Positions 24,566-36,446 are shown, counted from the stretch's first letter. The stretch is 64,000 bases of DNA from Rostratula benghalensis (GCA_013399305.1 VXAI01000180.1:926020-990019), one strand, 5' to 3'. Notes: generated by a model not told the origin, from the letters alone. Made by a program: numbers and translations.

Positions 24566-26034
24566 GTGAGTACTGCCCGGCCAGGAGAGCATCTTCAGAT
24601 ATACAGGCCTCTGTACAACCTAGGTCAGAGTAGGGGGGTTTATGTTTTAGCAGCATTCTGGTTTTCAAAGCAGGAAGTTGGGTGGGGCGTGTAGTTGGTG
24701 AAAGATTTGGGGGAATGTTTTTTTTCCACACAGAAGGAATTTCAGCCACTGGTTCAGGTCCATTCCCCATCTCCTGCACTTCATGAAGAGGACTGTAGAC
24801 TAATGGCTTAACGGGCTTCAGCTCCACCTTGGCAAAGTGGAACAAAACTGACATTTTCTTTTCCACGTGCTCTACAAGTCTCTGTGTACTGTCTTTGGGA
24901 CAGGGAAGGAATGATACAGTATCCATAGGTCTGTAAAGTCTGCAGCACGATGAACCCCGATTGTAATTGCACCTTCTCAGTCCAACTGTAGCACGTGCCC
25001 GGTGATATTAACAGCCCGATTCCTTTGTCTGCTTTGCAGTACAAGAGTCATGTTTTCACAGCTTTGGTAGGCTGGGATTTCAAGAAAGTCATGCCCATTG
25101 AGAACTTAGTAATGAAATCTCAGCCACTGAGGGAATGATGGTTATGACCCTGTTCTTGAACTCAGCCCTGGTGAGGGAATCAATAAGTACAAAGGGATTT
25201 CGAGCTCTTAAGCAAAACTTCAGGCCCAAACCATCAGAGCAACTTCTCTGGCAGCACCCCAAGGCTACTTTGCTGAATCTCACGTGGACACATACACTAC
25301 AAAAACAAATCACAGTGAGCATAGCCTTCTTCTTCATAGCACCCCCACTGCTCCTCACAAGCAATTCATGGATGTGAAATGCCACCTTCAGCTGTCCATT
25401 CCCGTTTTATGCTACCTCCTTATCCCTTTCCTCCCCTCCCAGTTGTAGAATTGTACAATCACAGACAATCCTATTGCTTCTCCTCACTGTGCTCAGTCAT
25501 TTCCTCCCTTTCATTTTCTGACCATCTCATCCGTGTTACCTGCTTTTTCCTGGCCAATTTTTTTAGGTTTCCTGTTTTGCAAGTGCAAGTTGACCTGACC
25601 TGGTTATAGAATTCTGTCCGCTTCACTGGCCGCCTGAGATTAATTTGGCCCTGTTTGAGGTTTCAGATAACTTTTCATTTCATTCTTGATCAGGAGTTTC
25701 ATTTTTGGAACCCAAAGAAACTTTGCGCTCTGAGATCTGTATTCACTGACTGCACTGAGAGGCATTCCAGGAACTCACTCAAAGAGATGAGTTTAAAAAC
25801 TCAGCCTGTGTCAAACCTCCAAATAACTTCAGCAGCACATTAATGATTCCTTTGATCAGCCCCAGCTTTTTTACAATCCATCCTTCAGAGGCTCGGGCTA
25901 TAAATTATGCATCAGTCACTCCAAAAATTTCCCCTTGGCAGATTTTTAATAAACTGCCCGTGCTGTTTGCACAAGCTGTAGAAATGGCAAAATCCTTTCC
26001 AGACTGTAAAAAAGTTGTATTTATTTTTTTTCTT

Positions 26035-26052
26035 CTGCTGCTGCTGCTGCTG
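26035..26052. repeat. (CTG)6 microsatellite
   Basis: Six perfect CTG units after a T-rich run, within a STAC intron. Confidence 0.95.
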
Positions 26053-26502
26053 CTCGGGCAAACAAATAGGAAAACAGATGGATTTCCATTGTGTAGGGAC
26101 ATGAACTATGTACCTCTATGGCCTTCAAGTGCCTCCTGGTCATACCCAGAGACCAGGAGTTACCAGAGATGAAAAATTTAAGAAAGGAAATTGAAAATGT
26201 TGTTACAGAGTGATTCACCACTCCTGTTTCCTCCGGTGTCCCCCACCTCTTCAGCAGGTAGTTCCACATTCATGCTGTGATGAACCAGGTCTGTTTGGGG
26301 TTGGGTTGATTTTTTTTCCCCGTTAAAAAACTGTCTTCTGCATATAAGATTTTAGGAAAATGTCTGTTTGAGACTCTTTGCTTAAAGGGAAACAGTGGAA
26401 GAGGCATTGCCCGTAGAAGAGTGAAAGGACCCAGCACACACAAGGCCATGTAATCGCTCCTGTAGACTCCTACAACAACTACTCTGCTTCACAGTATATT
26501 AG

Positions 26503-26536
26503 ATATAAATATTCATATTATATATAAATATTCATA
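26503..26536. repeat. AT-rich 15-mer in tandem (19-bp period)
   Basis: ATATAAATATTCATA occurs exactly at 26503-26517 and again at 26522-26536, with four bases between. Confidence 0.9.
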
Positions 26537-27363
26537 GTATTTATACAGTTTACAACTGTAAGAAGGCATAGTTAATTTCCAGCCCTTCAGCCTCCTCTCA
26601 GCCAGTTATGCTCCTTCTCTGCTGTGAACTGCCACCCGTGACGGCAGTCCCGCAGGCTGAAATGGTGGAGCCTGGTGTCACCGGGATTTCAGCACTTTCC
26701 CCTCCAGTCAAACATGGGATGTCCTCCCTTCAAACCTTCAAAGTTTGGTGAGCACTTCTCAGCAAACACAAGGAATAGAGTCGGGTTCCCTCCCCACCTA
26801 CTGGGTCAGCTCCACACCTCAAGGGACTGTACATCAGTAACTCCACTGTAGTTTCTGTCACCAATCAAAAATTACTCCAAACGTGATGCTGAAATACTTC
26901 CACTTCATCTGGTGACTGACCTTCTGCAAGTCCAACATGTGTAGGGCTACCCAACTCATTATTCACCAGAACTTTGTCTGTTGGTCCCCCTAACTCCTTT
27001 TCTTCTGGACAGAAAACCTAAAGCATAGTAATTTAATTGGAGTAATTTGACTTGCAGCATTTTACACCCCTTTATACAGATGTCAGGTACACATACACCC
27101 CCATACTAGAAGATACTGGAAATTGATTTTATTTTTAAGGTTGTCCCTTTGGCACTCATGACAGTTTGCAGGGCCAAACATGAGGTGGTGAGGGGCACAG
27201 TGAGGCCCCCAGGTCAGCTGCAGTTAAACCACCTGGACACAACTTGGGACATTTTCAGGTCAAAGGCTGAAGGTATCAGCTCACACGTTCTTCACATTCA
27301 CACACTGGGCTTTCTGACCACCATGTTGTCTTACATTTTGTCAGAGAACACATACTTGTGTAC

Positions 27364-28151
27364 AGAGAACCTCGTGAAGTTCAGCCAGGCCAAGTGCAGG
27401 GTCCTGCACCTGGGACATGACAAGCCCAAGCACAAACACAGGTTGGGAGGAGAATGGCTGGAGAGCAGCCCTGAGGAGAAGGACTTGGGAGTATTCATGG
27501 ATGAGAGCCTCAACATGAGCCAGCAATGTGCAGTGGCAGCCCAGAAAGCCAACCCCATCCTGGGCTGCATCAAAAGAAGGGTGGCCAGCAGGGCCAGGGA
27601 GGTGATTCTGTCCCTCTGCTCTGCTCTGGTGAGACCCCACCTGGAGCACTGTGTCCAGCTCTGGAGTCCCCAACACAGGAAGGACAGGGACCTGTTGGAA
27701 TGGGTCCAGCAGAGGGTCACAAAGATGCTCAGAGGAATGGAGCACCTCTGCTATGAAGACAGGCTGAGGGAGCTGGGGTTGTTCAGCCTGGAGAAGAGAA
27801 GGTTCCAGACTTTATAGCAACCTTCCAGTGCCCGAAGGGGCTACAGGAGGGCTGAAGAGGGACTCTTGGTCAGGGAGTGATAGGACAAGAGGTAATGTTT
27901 TTTAAATGAAAGAGGGGGGAATTAGATGAGATACCAGAAAGAAATTCTTTGCTGTGAGGGTGGTGAGACCCTGGAAGAGGTTGCCCAGAGAAGCTGTGGC
28001 TGCCCCAGCCCTGGAGGGGTTCAAGGCCAGGCTGGATGGGGCTTGGAGGGACCTGGTGTGGTGGGAGGTGTCCCTGCCCAGGGCAGGGGGGTTGGAACTC
28101 CATCATCTTGAAGGTCCCTTCCAACTCTCACCATTCTGTGATTCTATGAAC
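27364..28151 (+). mobile_element. CR1 LINE with the C-terminal part of its polymerase ORF
   Basis: This is the longest uninterrupted CR1 in the window. About 150 codons of the ORF2 C-terminal region are still open up to a stop at 27815-27817. The frame includes [55 protein letters not shown] and RLRELGLFSLEKRR. The reverse-transcriptase catalytic core and everything upstream are missing, so it cannot move on its own. The 3'UTR ends CATTCTGTGATTCTATGAAC. It sits in sense orientation in a STAC intron. Confidence 0.93.
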
Positions 28152-29430
28152 ACGTAGATCCGTGTCACTGTACAAAGTCTGTCCCATGCATGCTACCACT
28201 GCCATTTTAGCTGTCCTCTGTTACAAGAACACCGCATTTTCTCGATGTCCAAGTACAACTCTCTCTACTGTCAAGGAACCTTCTTCAAAGACTCTTTGTT
28301 TGGGTTTCCAGCATAGAATTGCCACAGAAATACGTGTTGATGGAAGAAAAGGTGAGCAAGTGAAAGAGCAAAGGGGAAAGAAATTCAGCAGTTTAGTGTT
28401 CCCTGGCATCTTCTTTCCCCTGAACACATGCAAGTACATGACAAAAGGAGAATGCAGGCCATCAGCCTGGTGCTTATTACCATTTTGGAGATCTAAAATT
28501 GTTAAACGACTACAACATACAGCTTCTGATCAAAACACCTGCAGAAGCATATGGTGAGAGAAGATGTTGATGGTTGTAGCTGCTCAAAGACTCCAGCTAC
28601 TAAAATCATATTCAGACTTTATCCAGAGGTAAGGAACACAAGGCAACTCTTAAAATGTGAAGGGGAAATGCAATGTAATGAAGGCATTGTGGGGTTTTTA
28701 GGGCAATAAATGAGGGCAGCCATCAGTCAGCTCCTGAATAGCGAGTGTCTGATATCAGGTGTGCCAGGCACCGTGACTCTTGTCTTACTCTGTGAGTTTC
28801 TGATTTACCAACTTGGAAGAAAATTCTCACACACACAGGCCTGTGCCTCAGATAGCCCATCCCAATTTGGGTGATGCCTGCGTCCTGGTACCTGCTACAA
28901 TGTCAGAGAGAGAGGCAGTGTATCCAACACCCCCCAGACAGGGACTGCTGCAGAGGGAGAGCAAACATTTAGAGATAGAGGCCTGGAGAGAGGAAAGAAG
29001 GTATTTTGCATACAAGCTCCCTGCAGTACTGCCTGTTACGTGCTCATCAGGTTTTGCAGGTGCTTTGCAAAGGAAATACTGCTCATCCTAAACATGAAAA
29101 TGCAGCATTCAGTGTGAGGGAAAAGGCTGATAATAGTACTGCAAGTAGGGGACCTAGGTTCTGTTCCCAGTGCTGTGCTTGTGTATGCTCATCTGATCGA
29201 AACGGTTGGTTTGTTAACGATTCTCAGCTTTTCAGGACAGAGACTGTTTTGTGCCATGTACCAGTGACCTACACAGGTGTGCTGGGGGTGTAGAAGGGTC
29301 CAGAGAGAGCACAAGAGATCAAAGAAAATAGCTGGGAAAGGAAGAGGTTAAAAAAAAAAAAGAAGGTGATCCTGTTGAGGTGGAGAGTCTTAAAGTACTG
29401 CTAAAATGTCTCGTGTTTGCTTTGTTTCAG

Positions 29431-29495
29431 TGTTTACATACTCTGAAAACGGCACAGAACACTTTGGAGAAGAAACAAAAAGTATACTCTCTCCG
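29431..29495 (+). CDS. STAC: STAC coding exon: variable linker before SH3-1
   Basis: This 65-bp exon has acceptor GCTTTGTTTCAG|TG and donor CCG|GTATGG (a weaker donor, with TGG rather than AGT). It starts by completing the split Val codon and ends in phase 0. It encodes residues 128-149: VFTYSENGTEHFGEETKSIL and a terminal SP. The VFTYxENGT start matches the STAC family, whereas the second half diverges from the mammalian protein. No domain is expected here; it is flexible linker. The intron before it is the longest of the middle introns (4,865 bp) and the following one is 917 bp. Confidence 0.88.
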
Positions 29496-30412
29496 GTATG
29501 GCATCAATTTCCTGAGAATGCAATGGGAATGGGAAGTCACATACAAGTTCTTGGGTTTATGGGTAGCTGAGGACCACAGTAGGTTTGCTGGGACACTACT
29601 CTGGAGAAGCATCACTATCTGACCGTGATGTTCTTACACCATTTTCTGGGCCACCAGCCACAGCTGGGAGCAATGAACGGGGCAGGATGGCTCTTTGATT
29701 TACCCACTGTATGTCCCTTTAATGTTCTCCTGTTTATTACAAACTGATATTGTGAACACATCGATCCAGTGTGGAGGCCCTGTCATTGTAACAGAAGTGC
29801 AGGAACGTGAAAAATCACAGATTCAATTTGGAAAATTATTTGGGATTTGGTTTGGGTGGGGTTTTTTTTGCTTTTTTTTTTTTTTTTCCTCCACATTACC
29901 AGTGGAGAAAGTGAGGAAAGAGAGTAGCCAGTCTTCTCTGTGGGAAGCTGAGTGCAAGCAGCTTTCTGTTTAAGAAAGTGTTTTTCCTACCTTGCTTTTT
30001 GGACCTATACAATTCTAACTCCATCCATGAGGAGGAGTGTAAAACAGACACTTTATGTAATGCCATGAGTACACTACTGGGCTCGTTGGAGTCCTATGTT
30101 AACAGAGAACAAAAGGTAGACTCGTTTGTAACAACTCTCCCAAAAGACTCCTTCAGAATTCTGCTTGTGTTCTTTGGAAGTCTGGAGTTTGTTCTTGGAG
30201 TTCAAGGAATCTTATTTTTAAACAAAGATCGTTACTGCCTTAGCGGTTCACAATGTTTGTGGGCCATAGTGCTCCAAGGTGTGAAATCAATGAGATGATT
30301 CCAGCTCATTCCTTGGAAAATCAGGCCCTGGTTTCTCAGTCTCTAACAAAATGAACCAAATCCCTGTACAGGACAGATATTCAAAATTTCTCTTTCTCTT
30401 TTTTTCTTAAAG
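29496..30412 (+). other. STAC: STAC intron (917 bp)
   Basis: The donor is GTATGG and the acceptor TTTTTCTTAAAG. It contains T-rich runs at about 29862-29888 and nothing else I can name. Confidence 0.87.
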
Positions 30413-30501
30413 GGACCATTTTATAAAAGCACGTTACAAATGAACACCTATGTTGCCTTGTACAAATTTGTACCACAAGAAACTGAAGACTTGGAGATGA
30501 G
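30413..30501 (+). CDS. STAC: STAC coding exon: start of SH3-1 (ALYKF)
   Basis: This 89-bp exon has acceptor TTTTTCTTAAAG|GG and donor ATGAG|GTAAAA. It starts in phase 0 and ends in phase 2, with the Arg codon split. It encodes residues 150-178. MNTYVALYKFVPQ contains ALYKF, the STAC version of the SH3 ALYDY ligand-binding motif, followed by EDLEMR in the RT loop. The first seven residues (GPFYKST) are unlike the mammalian linker and are the least certain part of the gene model. An acceptor a few codons away would change only those residues. Confidence 0.93.
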
Positions 30502-30702
30502 GTAAAACTGCACAATATTACGTTATTTGATTTGACCCCTGCAGACTGGGGGTATGTGGCTGTGTGTGACTGCAGGGGAGGGAGGGTTCATTCTGACATT
30601 TGTACTAAACATTTTTTATAGAGGCATCCACTTGGAGATACAAACCAATAGCTAGTAATGTTTGGTCACTGCAGAGCTAGGCAGGGTTTGATTCTGTTGC
30701 AT

Positions 30703-31207
30703 GAGTGTGCAGTCTTGAGCCCCCTCCCACAGAAAGACATTGAGGTGCTGGAGCGGGTCCAGAGAAGGGCAATGGAGCTGGAGAGGGGTCTGGAGAACAA
30801 GTCTTGTGAGGAGAGGCTGAGGGAGCTGGGGGTGTTCAGCCTGGAGGAGGCTGAGGGGAGACCTTCTGGCTCTCTCCAACTCCCTGAAAGGAGGGGGCAG
30901 CCAGGGGGGGTCGGTCTCTTCTCCCAAGTCCCAGGCCATGGGACAAGAGGAAATGGCCTCCAGTTGCCCCAGGGGAGGTTCGGGTTGGAGATGAGGAGAA
31001 ATGTTTTGAGGGAAAGGGTTGTGAAGGCTTGGGCTGGGCTGCCCAGGGCAGGGGTTGAGGCCCCATCCCTGGAGGGATTGAAAAGCCGGGTTGAGAGAGT
31101 GCTGAGAGACATGGGTTAGGGATGGGTTTGATCAGAGTTGGGTTGGTGGTTGGAGGAGATGATCTGAAAGGTCCCTTCCAACCCAGACCATTCTAGGATT
31201 CTATGAA
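30703..31207 (+). mobile_element. CR1 LINE, 5'-truncated
   Basis: It starts near GTGTGCAGTCTTGAGCCCC, runs through AAAGACATTGAGGTGCTGGA and GAGGAGAGGCTGAGGGAGCT, and ends CATTCTAGGATTCTATGA. The 3'UTR has GGGATGGGTTTGATCAGAG, shared with 12231-12646. Confidence 0.93.
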
Positions 31208-32452
31208 TTTTCATTTAATGTCATCAAGTTACTTGAGATGAGTTCAGTGTATCAGTGTTGTCAAGACTGACAAGCACTGTCCTGGGAACTCAACTTGGGG
31301 ACCAGTCAGACGCTGATCAGCCCCAATATAATGAAGGCAAGTAGCAGGGGAATGACTTTAGCTGGGAAGAAGAGTTAGGGGAGATCTCTGGAGATCTCAG
31401 CTCACCTCTGAGGAGGTGCAATGGATGGTGGGTTACTGCAGCAGGAGAGGTGTCAGCTCTGATTTCAGCAGCAATTAGTACTTCCCACAACCTTGATTTC
31501 CTGCTCAGCAGCAGGAACAGTCAGTCAGGTTTTCCAAAGCTCTGGCATAAAGTAGGACATTACAGTAATATGCTTATTCCAAGGGAAGGCCTTACATTAC
31601 AGTAAGTAGAGAATCCTGGAGACAAGAAAGCTCAGGTTTCTGACACTGCAATGAATAGAGTAGTTGGAAGGGACCGACAGTGATCAGCAGTGGTGGCTGA
31701 TAAGCACCTCTCTTGCCAGCTACTGAAAGCTACAGCACTGATGTAGAGCAGACAACTTACCCAGGCTTCTGATTTACAGAATTTGAACCAATAGTGAACA
31801 CCAATCAGGATGCCCCCTTTTCAGGGATCAGCAGCCTTAGTTGTCAAAGAAGCAAGAGTCCAGCTGGGACTTCTGTTTGGAATCCTTTTGGGAGACTGGA
31901 GACATCTATGTTATTCTTGTGCTAAAAACATCAGCAAGCAAAATCTGTAGGCCTCACATCAAAAAAACCCACAGTGCTCAGACCACTGACACGGAGAGAC
32001 TTTAGGTTTTGTTGCCATTTTTCTCTGACAGACAAGTAAATTTATATTCTCTGAGTTATTTTTGTAACAAACAGGCTGAAGGGTATCTAGAGGATGGGGG
32101 CTCTCTAAATGCTGCTTGTTGCAAGTTTCTTGCAGTGTAAGGGCTCCAATGGTATTGGGGCCTGTTCACTTTGAAGTGGCAAAACAGTCCTCAAAACCTC
32201 CTTTAAGTGTTTGCTATGAAAGATTAACTGGAATAAAGGATTCAGATGTGCTTTCCCATCAAAGAAATATTTTACCACTGGGGTACCAAGTTGCCCTTTT
32301 CCTCCAGCTTCCTTTCTCACCTTGGCAACGTTTAATTATTGCAAACACACTGGAAGAGCTTCCTGAGCAGGGCTTGAGGAAAATCCTACCCTCTTGCCTT
32401 ACAGTGTGAAAACTGCAGACCTGGTTCAGATCACACAGTGTTAGGAGACTAA

Positions 32453-32476
32453 ACCACCACCACCACCACCACCACC
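32453..32476. repeat. (ACC)n microsatellite, first block
   Basis: About eight ACC units in a STAC intron. The minus strand reads (GGT)n. Confidence 0.95.
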
Positions 32477-32513
32477 AGCAAAGGTGTCCACTTGGAAAGT
32501 GGAACAAAGAGGC

Positions 32514-32540
32514 CCACCACCACCACCACCACCACCCACC
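32514..32540. repeat. (ACC)n microsatellite, second block
   Basis: A second block of eight to nine ACC units, 37 bp after the first. The minus strand reads (GGT)n. Confidence 0.95.
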
Positions 32541-33500
32541 TCCAGCTGCATCCTGGGCAGGTCCACACCTTCTACGTGCGCTCAGAGAAAGCCCATTAAA
32601 TTGGAACACGTTGTCCATCCATTTGCTCCAGAGACGTGCAAACTCTCGTGCCAACACCTCAACAATACAGGGAGCCCTAACAGAGAATGTGAGGAAAAGC
32701 TGATTAATTAGGGGTTAACCATTAATTTTAGTAAGATAAAGAAATGCAGACGGAGCTTTCTCAGGTTAATCCGTTTGGAAATGGGCTGCTGCTTAATTTC
32801 CACGACACAGTGCTATTATAATTACATACTAACGTTGATGAAGTGCCAGCAGTGGGGAGAAGGAGGTCAAATAACTGTTCCAACTACCTGCACAAAATCA
32901 GCTCGGCACATTGTGCTATTAGCATTCCCAGCCAAATTGTTCTCCTAGCTCTGCTTTGGAACTAGTCAGCTGGATGCTGATACTCGGCAATTACAACCCT
33001 GCACCACACATTATCAAGGTAAATATGGCCCATTCAAATCAGAAAGATATTCTTGGGCAGAATTATATCCCTGCTGACTAATTGCCTTTGTCAGTTAAAT
33101 AGAACTATATTCCTGCTGCCTTCCTTCTGCAATCACAGCTTGAAAACACAGATGATAAAGTGGTGTGTCCCAACAAAGTGAAATGTCTTGAAGTAACAAG
33201 ATAATGCCTGTAACAAATTGGGACTGCATTTTAAACAGTTTCATATTAAACAGGAAGCAAAAATTTCTTTCACAAATGCCATACCAAAATAAAGATCTAC
33301 CCCCAGGATATAGGGACTCCCTTTCCACATTACCATGTATGATTGAAGATAACCTTGCTGCCTCATTGAGTCTGCCTGCAGGAAATCCTCCTGTAAAATG
33401 ACCGAGATGGGGCCACCTTCTTATTGGAGAGTAATTCTGGAGACTGATGCAGCAAAACAATTAAGAGTCATCTTAACTACTATTTCTCTTCAAATTACAG

Positions 33501-33552
33501 GCCAGGGGACATGATCACTCTTCTGGAAGACTCCAATGAAGACTGGTGGAAG
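33501..33552 (+). CDS. STAC: STAC coding exon: SH3-1 core with the double tryptophan
   Basis: This 52-bp micro-exon has acceptor CAAATTACAG|GC and donor AAG|GTATGT. It completes the split Arg codon and ends in phase 0. It encodes residues 180-196, PGDMITLLEDSNEDWWK, covering the end of the RT loop, the n-Src loop and the WW at 33544-33549. The first Trp of this pair is the conserved SH3 ligand-pocket residue. The equivalent Trp in STAC3 is the site of the Native American myopathy substitution (W284S), so this position matters for calcium-channel binding across the family. It is intact here. Confidence 0.95.
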
Positions 33553-33681
33553 GTATGTGCTGATTATTTTATATCCATTCTTTCTAAAGGGAAAAAATAA
33601 AGTTATTTTCAATGCTGAACTGCTGTTAAAGCTACAAATATTAAAGTTAATAATCTCCCTCTAACAATGCTTTCTCCACAG

Positions 33682-33819
33682 GGGAAAATTGATGACAGAA
33701 CTGGATTTTTTCCTGCTAACTTTGTTCAAAGAGTGCAACACGATGAGAAGATTTACAGATGTGTCAGGACATTCATTGGCTGCAAGGAACAGGGGCAGAT
33801 AACTCTGAAAGAGAACCAG
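33682..33819 (+). CDS. STAC: STAC coding exon: end of SH3-1 and first half of SH3-2
   Basis: This 138-bp exon (exactly 46 codons, phase 0 at both ends) has acceptor TTCTCCACAG|GG and donor CAG|GTAAGT. It encodes residues 197-242. [15 protein letters not shown] supplies the distal strand and the G-F-P-x-N-F-V signature that closes SH3-1. After a very short linker, [20 protein letters not shown] opens SH3-2. The two SH3 domains are therefore packed almost back to back, as in other STAC proteins, where the tandem pair binds the CaV1.1 II-III loop. The preceding intron is only 129 bp. This is the most strongly conserved exon in the window. Confidence 0.96.
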
Positions 33820-34073
33820 GTAAGTCCCCCTGTGCCAGATCCCCACTGGATTTGAGCATCCAGCAATCTGACCAATGACTGCAGGGCAAGTCACGCCAGA
33901 TGAGCACGGGCAGAGGCAGTTCCCTGCAGTTTCACTACCAGATTTACTATTGTACAGTAATATACAGTATATACACTAAATAGTAGCCAGTTAAGAGCAG
34001 CATTGGGCTTGTGCAAAAGCATACTCCGTGCCTAACATTGCCTAAATTTTTAATATCGCAGCCAATCATAAAG

Positions 34074-34390
34074 ATAGAATCGTGGAATCATTCAGGTTGG
34101 AAAAGACCCTTGGGATCATGGAGTCCAACCATCAGCCCCACTCTACAAAGTTCTCCCCTACACCACATCCCCCAACACCACATCTCAACCACTCTCAAAC
34201 ACACTCAGGGATGGGGACCCAACCCCCTCCCTGGGCAGCCTCTCCCAGCCTCTCACCACTCTTGCTGGGAAGAATTCTTTCCTCATCTCCAGCCTAAACC
34301 TACCCTGGGGCAGCTTGAAGCCATTCCCTCTCCTTCTCTGGCTGATTCCCTGGGAGAAGGGACCAGCACCAATCCCTCTACAACGTCCTT
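34074..34390 (-). mobile_element. CR1 LINE 3' part
   Basis: On the minus strand it has GGTGTTGGGGGATGTGGTGT and GTTGGACTCCATGATCCC, as in 7282-7850 and 62601-63111. It is truncated before the polymerase end. Confidence 0.92.
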
Positions 34391-34991
34391 TACTTCACTC
34401 TACTCCTACTGACTTCAGAGGGACAGCTTGAAGAGCGCACATTCTTAGAGGCAGACCTAGCGTGCCTGATAAATGATCTGGTTTTCTTCTCACTAAAAAT
34501 CTAATCTAATAAAAGCCAGTGGTTCCCTCCCCGCAATTTAACTTAGATAAAGATCTAAACACAGCTCATTGGCTCTGGTTTCAGCAGGAGCAGACTTAAG
34601 CACCAAACAAACCTGTACATCTTTAAATTTAATTCTTGTTCACAGTTGCAAAGTCTCTTTAATCGTTAATCACTTGTGTCACCACTGACATGTCCTCTCT
34701 ACGGGCAGGAGTTTATCCCACACGGGAAGTGCCGCTGTGAGTTAACACACCACGTACAGCGAGGACTTTCAGGGTCCATTCACCCTGGTGTACTTTCAGC
34801 AGATCCTTCTACTTTGTACCCTTCAGGTGGCAAAGCCATGGCCACTGTTTTGCAGTTTGTCTTTGATCTGATTTTAAACGTGATTTTTTAACACAGTTTT
34901 TGCCAGCCATTTGACACATCCAAGTCTCGTGACGCTGCTATAAATGCTTGCTGGGGTAAAGTGGGAGAAAAATATGGCTCAAAACCTGCAT

Positions 34992-35284
34992 GAAGGGAAT
35001 CAGGACAGGACCAGAGGAAATGGTCTGAAGTTGTGGCAGGGGAGGTTCAGATGAGATCTTAGGAAGAATGACTTTGCTGGGAGAGTGGTCAGGCCCTGGA
35101 AGAGCCTGCCCAGGGAGGTGGTGGAGTCCCCATCCCTGGAGGTATTTCAGAAAGGTGTAGATGTGGCACTTGAGGGCATGCTCTAGTGGCCAAGACTGTA
35201 GGGTGTGGATTATGTTTTTGTGTATGGTTGGACTCGATGATCTCAGAGGCCCTTTCCAACCCAGACAATTCTGTGATTCTGTGA
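34992..35284 (+). mobile_element. CR1 LINE 3' part
   Basis: It runs from GAAGGGAATCAGGACAGGAC through AGAAAGGTGTAGATGTGGCA to CAATTCTGTGATTCTGTGA. It is the same subfamily as 14988-15364. Confidence 0.92.
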
Positions 35285-36426
35285 CTTCAGGGACATAGAT
35301 TTTTCCACAGGGAGCTTCTGTAATACTTCCCTTTGGATAGGATTAATTTATACCTTTGCTGCTGCTGTCTTGTGGCTCAGCAAACAGGTGCAACCACAGT
35401 CCCTGGGTATGCACAGCTTTTTAGAGAAGGCACAGCACAATATATTGGGCAGAATGTATTTTAATTCCCCCTGTGCAATGGGGAGTTGCCAGAAAGAGAG
35501 AAAGTGTTTAATATGGTTTGGTTTTTTGTTTACCCAGCACCTCTTTTGATTTTTCTATGTGTGCCTACAGAGAGAAAAAATATTACCAAAGCAGAACATG
35601 AAGTTGTGCACCTTTTGTGCAAAACAGAGGGGCAAAGCTTGCAGAAATGGGAGTGTGGGAGTGTGGGTGCCAGCCTGAGGGAATGGCCAAGGTCTGGGTC
35701 CCTTCTGGTCTATGTGGCCGCTGCTGAAAGCAGTGTGGGCCCAGTTTCTTGTCTCATTTCTCACGAAACCACAGTTTCCAAGTCTGGCAGCTCCATCTAA
35801 ACACAGGGATTTCCTGTTGTCCCTGTTTCCTAATGGGCTCACAGTCTTTGTCTCTGGTGGGGCAAACAGGGAAAGAAAGGGGTGAATCCATCCTGGCTGT
35901 CTCCTGCTTCTGTTTTTTTTAGCAAACTTTTTCAGCTCTATCTCAAACCCACACAAATTGTTGGATGTGAACGCCATTGGGTTCTCACTTCATGTGGGAG
36001 AGGCTTCAGAGGAAGGAAAATAAATATTTGGTGTAAAACGGTGCAGGACTGAACAAACACCACACAAATGAGAGAAAAGGAGCGGAACCAATAGATCCCA
36101 CTCCACCCTCACACAAAAAAAAGTACACAAAAAGGGGACCTTCAAATTGCTCCAAGGCCATTTTCAGTAATTTCCAGGTGGGACAGTCACAAGGAAGGTG
36201 TGGACACTCATCTGCTTCCCTCTATCCCTCCTTACAGGGTTTGAGCCCCCTGTAGTAGCCCTCAGTGAGAGCTGTGAGCCCACAGAGGGCTAATGAGTAC
36301 GAGCAGCACGGGGACAGGAGCACCAGGTCCCCCGAGCCTGGCCTGTGGGGTGTGTGCCCGTCATGGAGATCACTGAATGGCACAATTTTTTTGGTTTAAT
36401 TGGTTTTGTTGTTGTTTTGATTTTTT

Positions 36427-36446
36427 GTTTGTTTGTTTGTTTGTTT
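36427..36446. repeat. (GTTT)5 tetranucleotide repeat
   Basis: Five GTTT units followed by a T-run and AACAG, in the last STAC intron. Confidence 0.9.

Larger units (their letters stand above)
24566..29430 (+). other. STAC: STAC intron (4,865 bp)
   Basis: The donor is GTGAGT and the acceptor TTTGTTTCAG. It contains the longest CR1 piece of the gene body (27364-28151), a (CTG)6 repeat at 26035-26052 and a duplicated AT-rich 15-mer at 26503-26536. The rest is unassigned. Confidence 0.9.
30502..33500 (+). other. STAC: STAC intron (2,999 bp)
   Basis: The donor is GTAAAA and the acceptor CAAATTACAG. It contains a CR1 copy at 30703-31207, a pair of ACC trinucleotide repeats at 32453-32476 and 32514-32540, and an AT-rich, ATTA-containing unique stretch at about 32690-33120. 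Confidence 0.9.
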
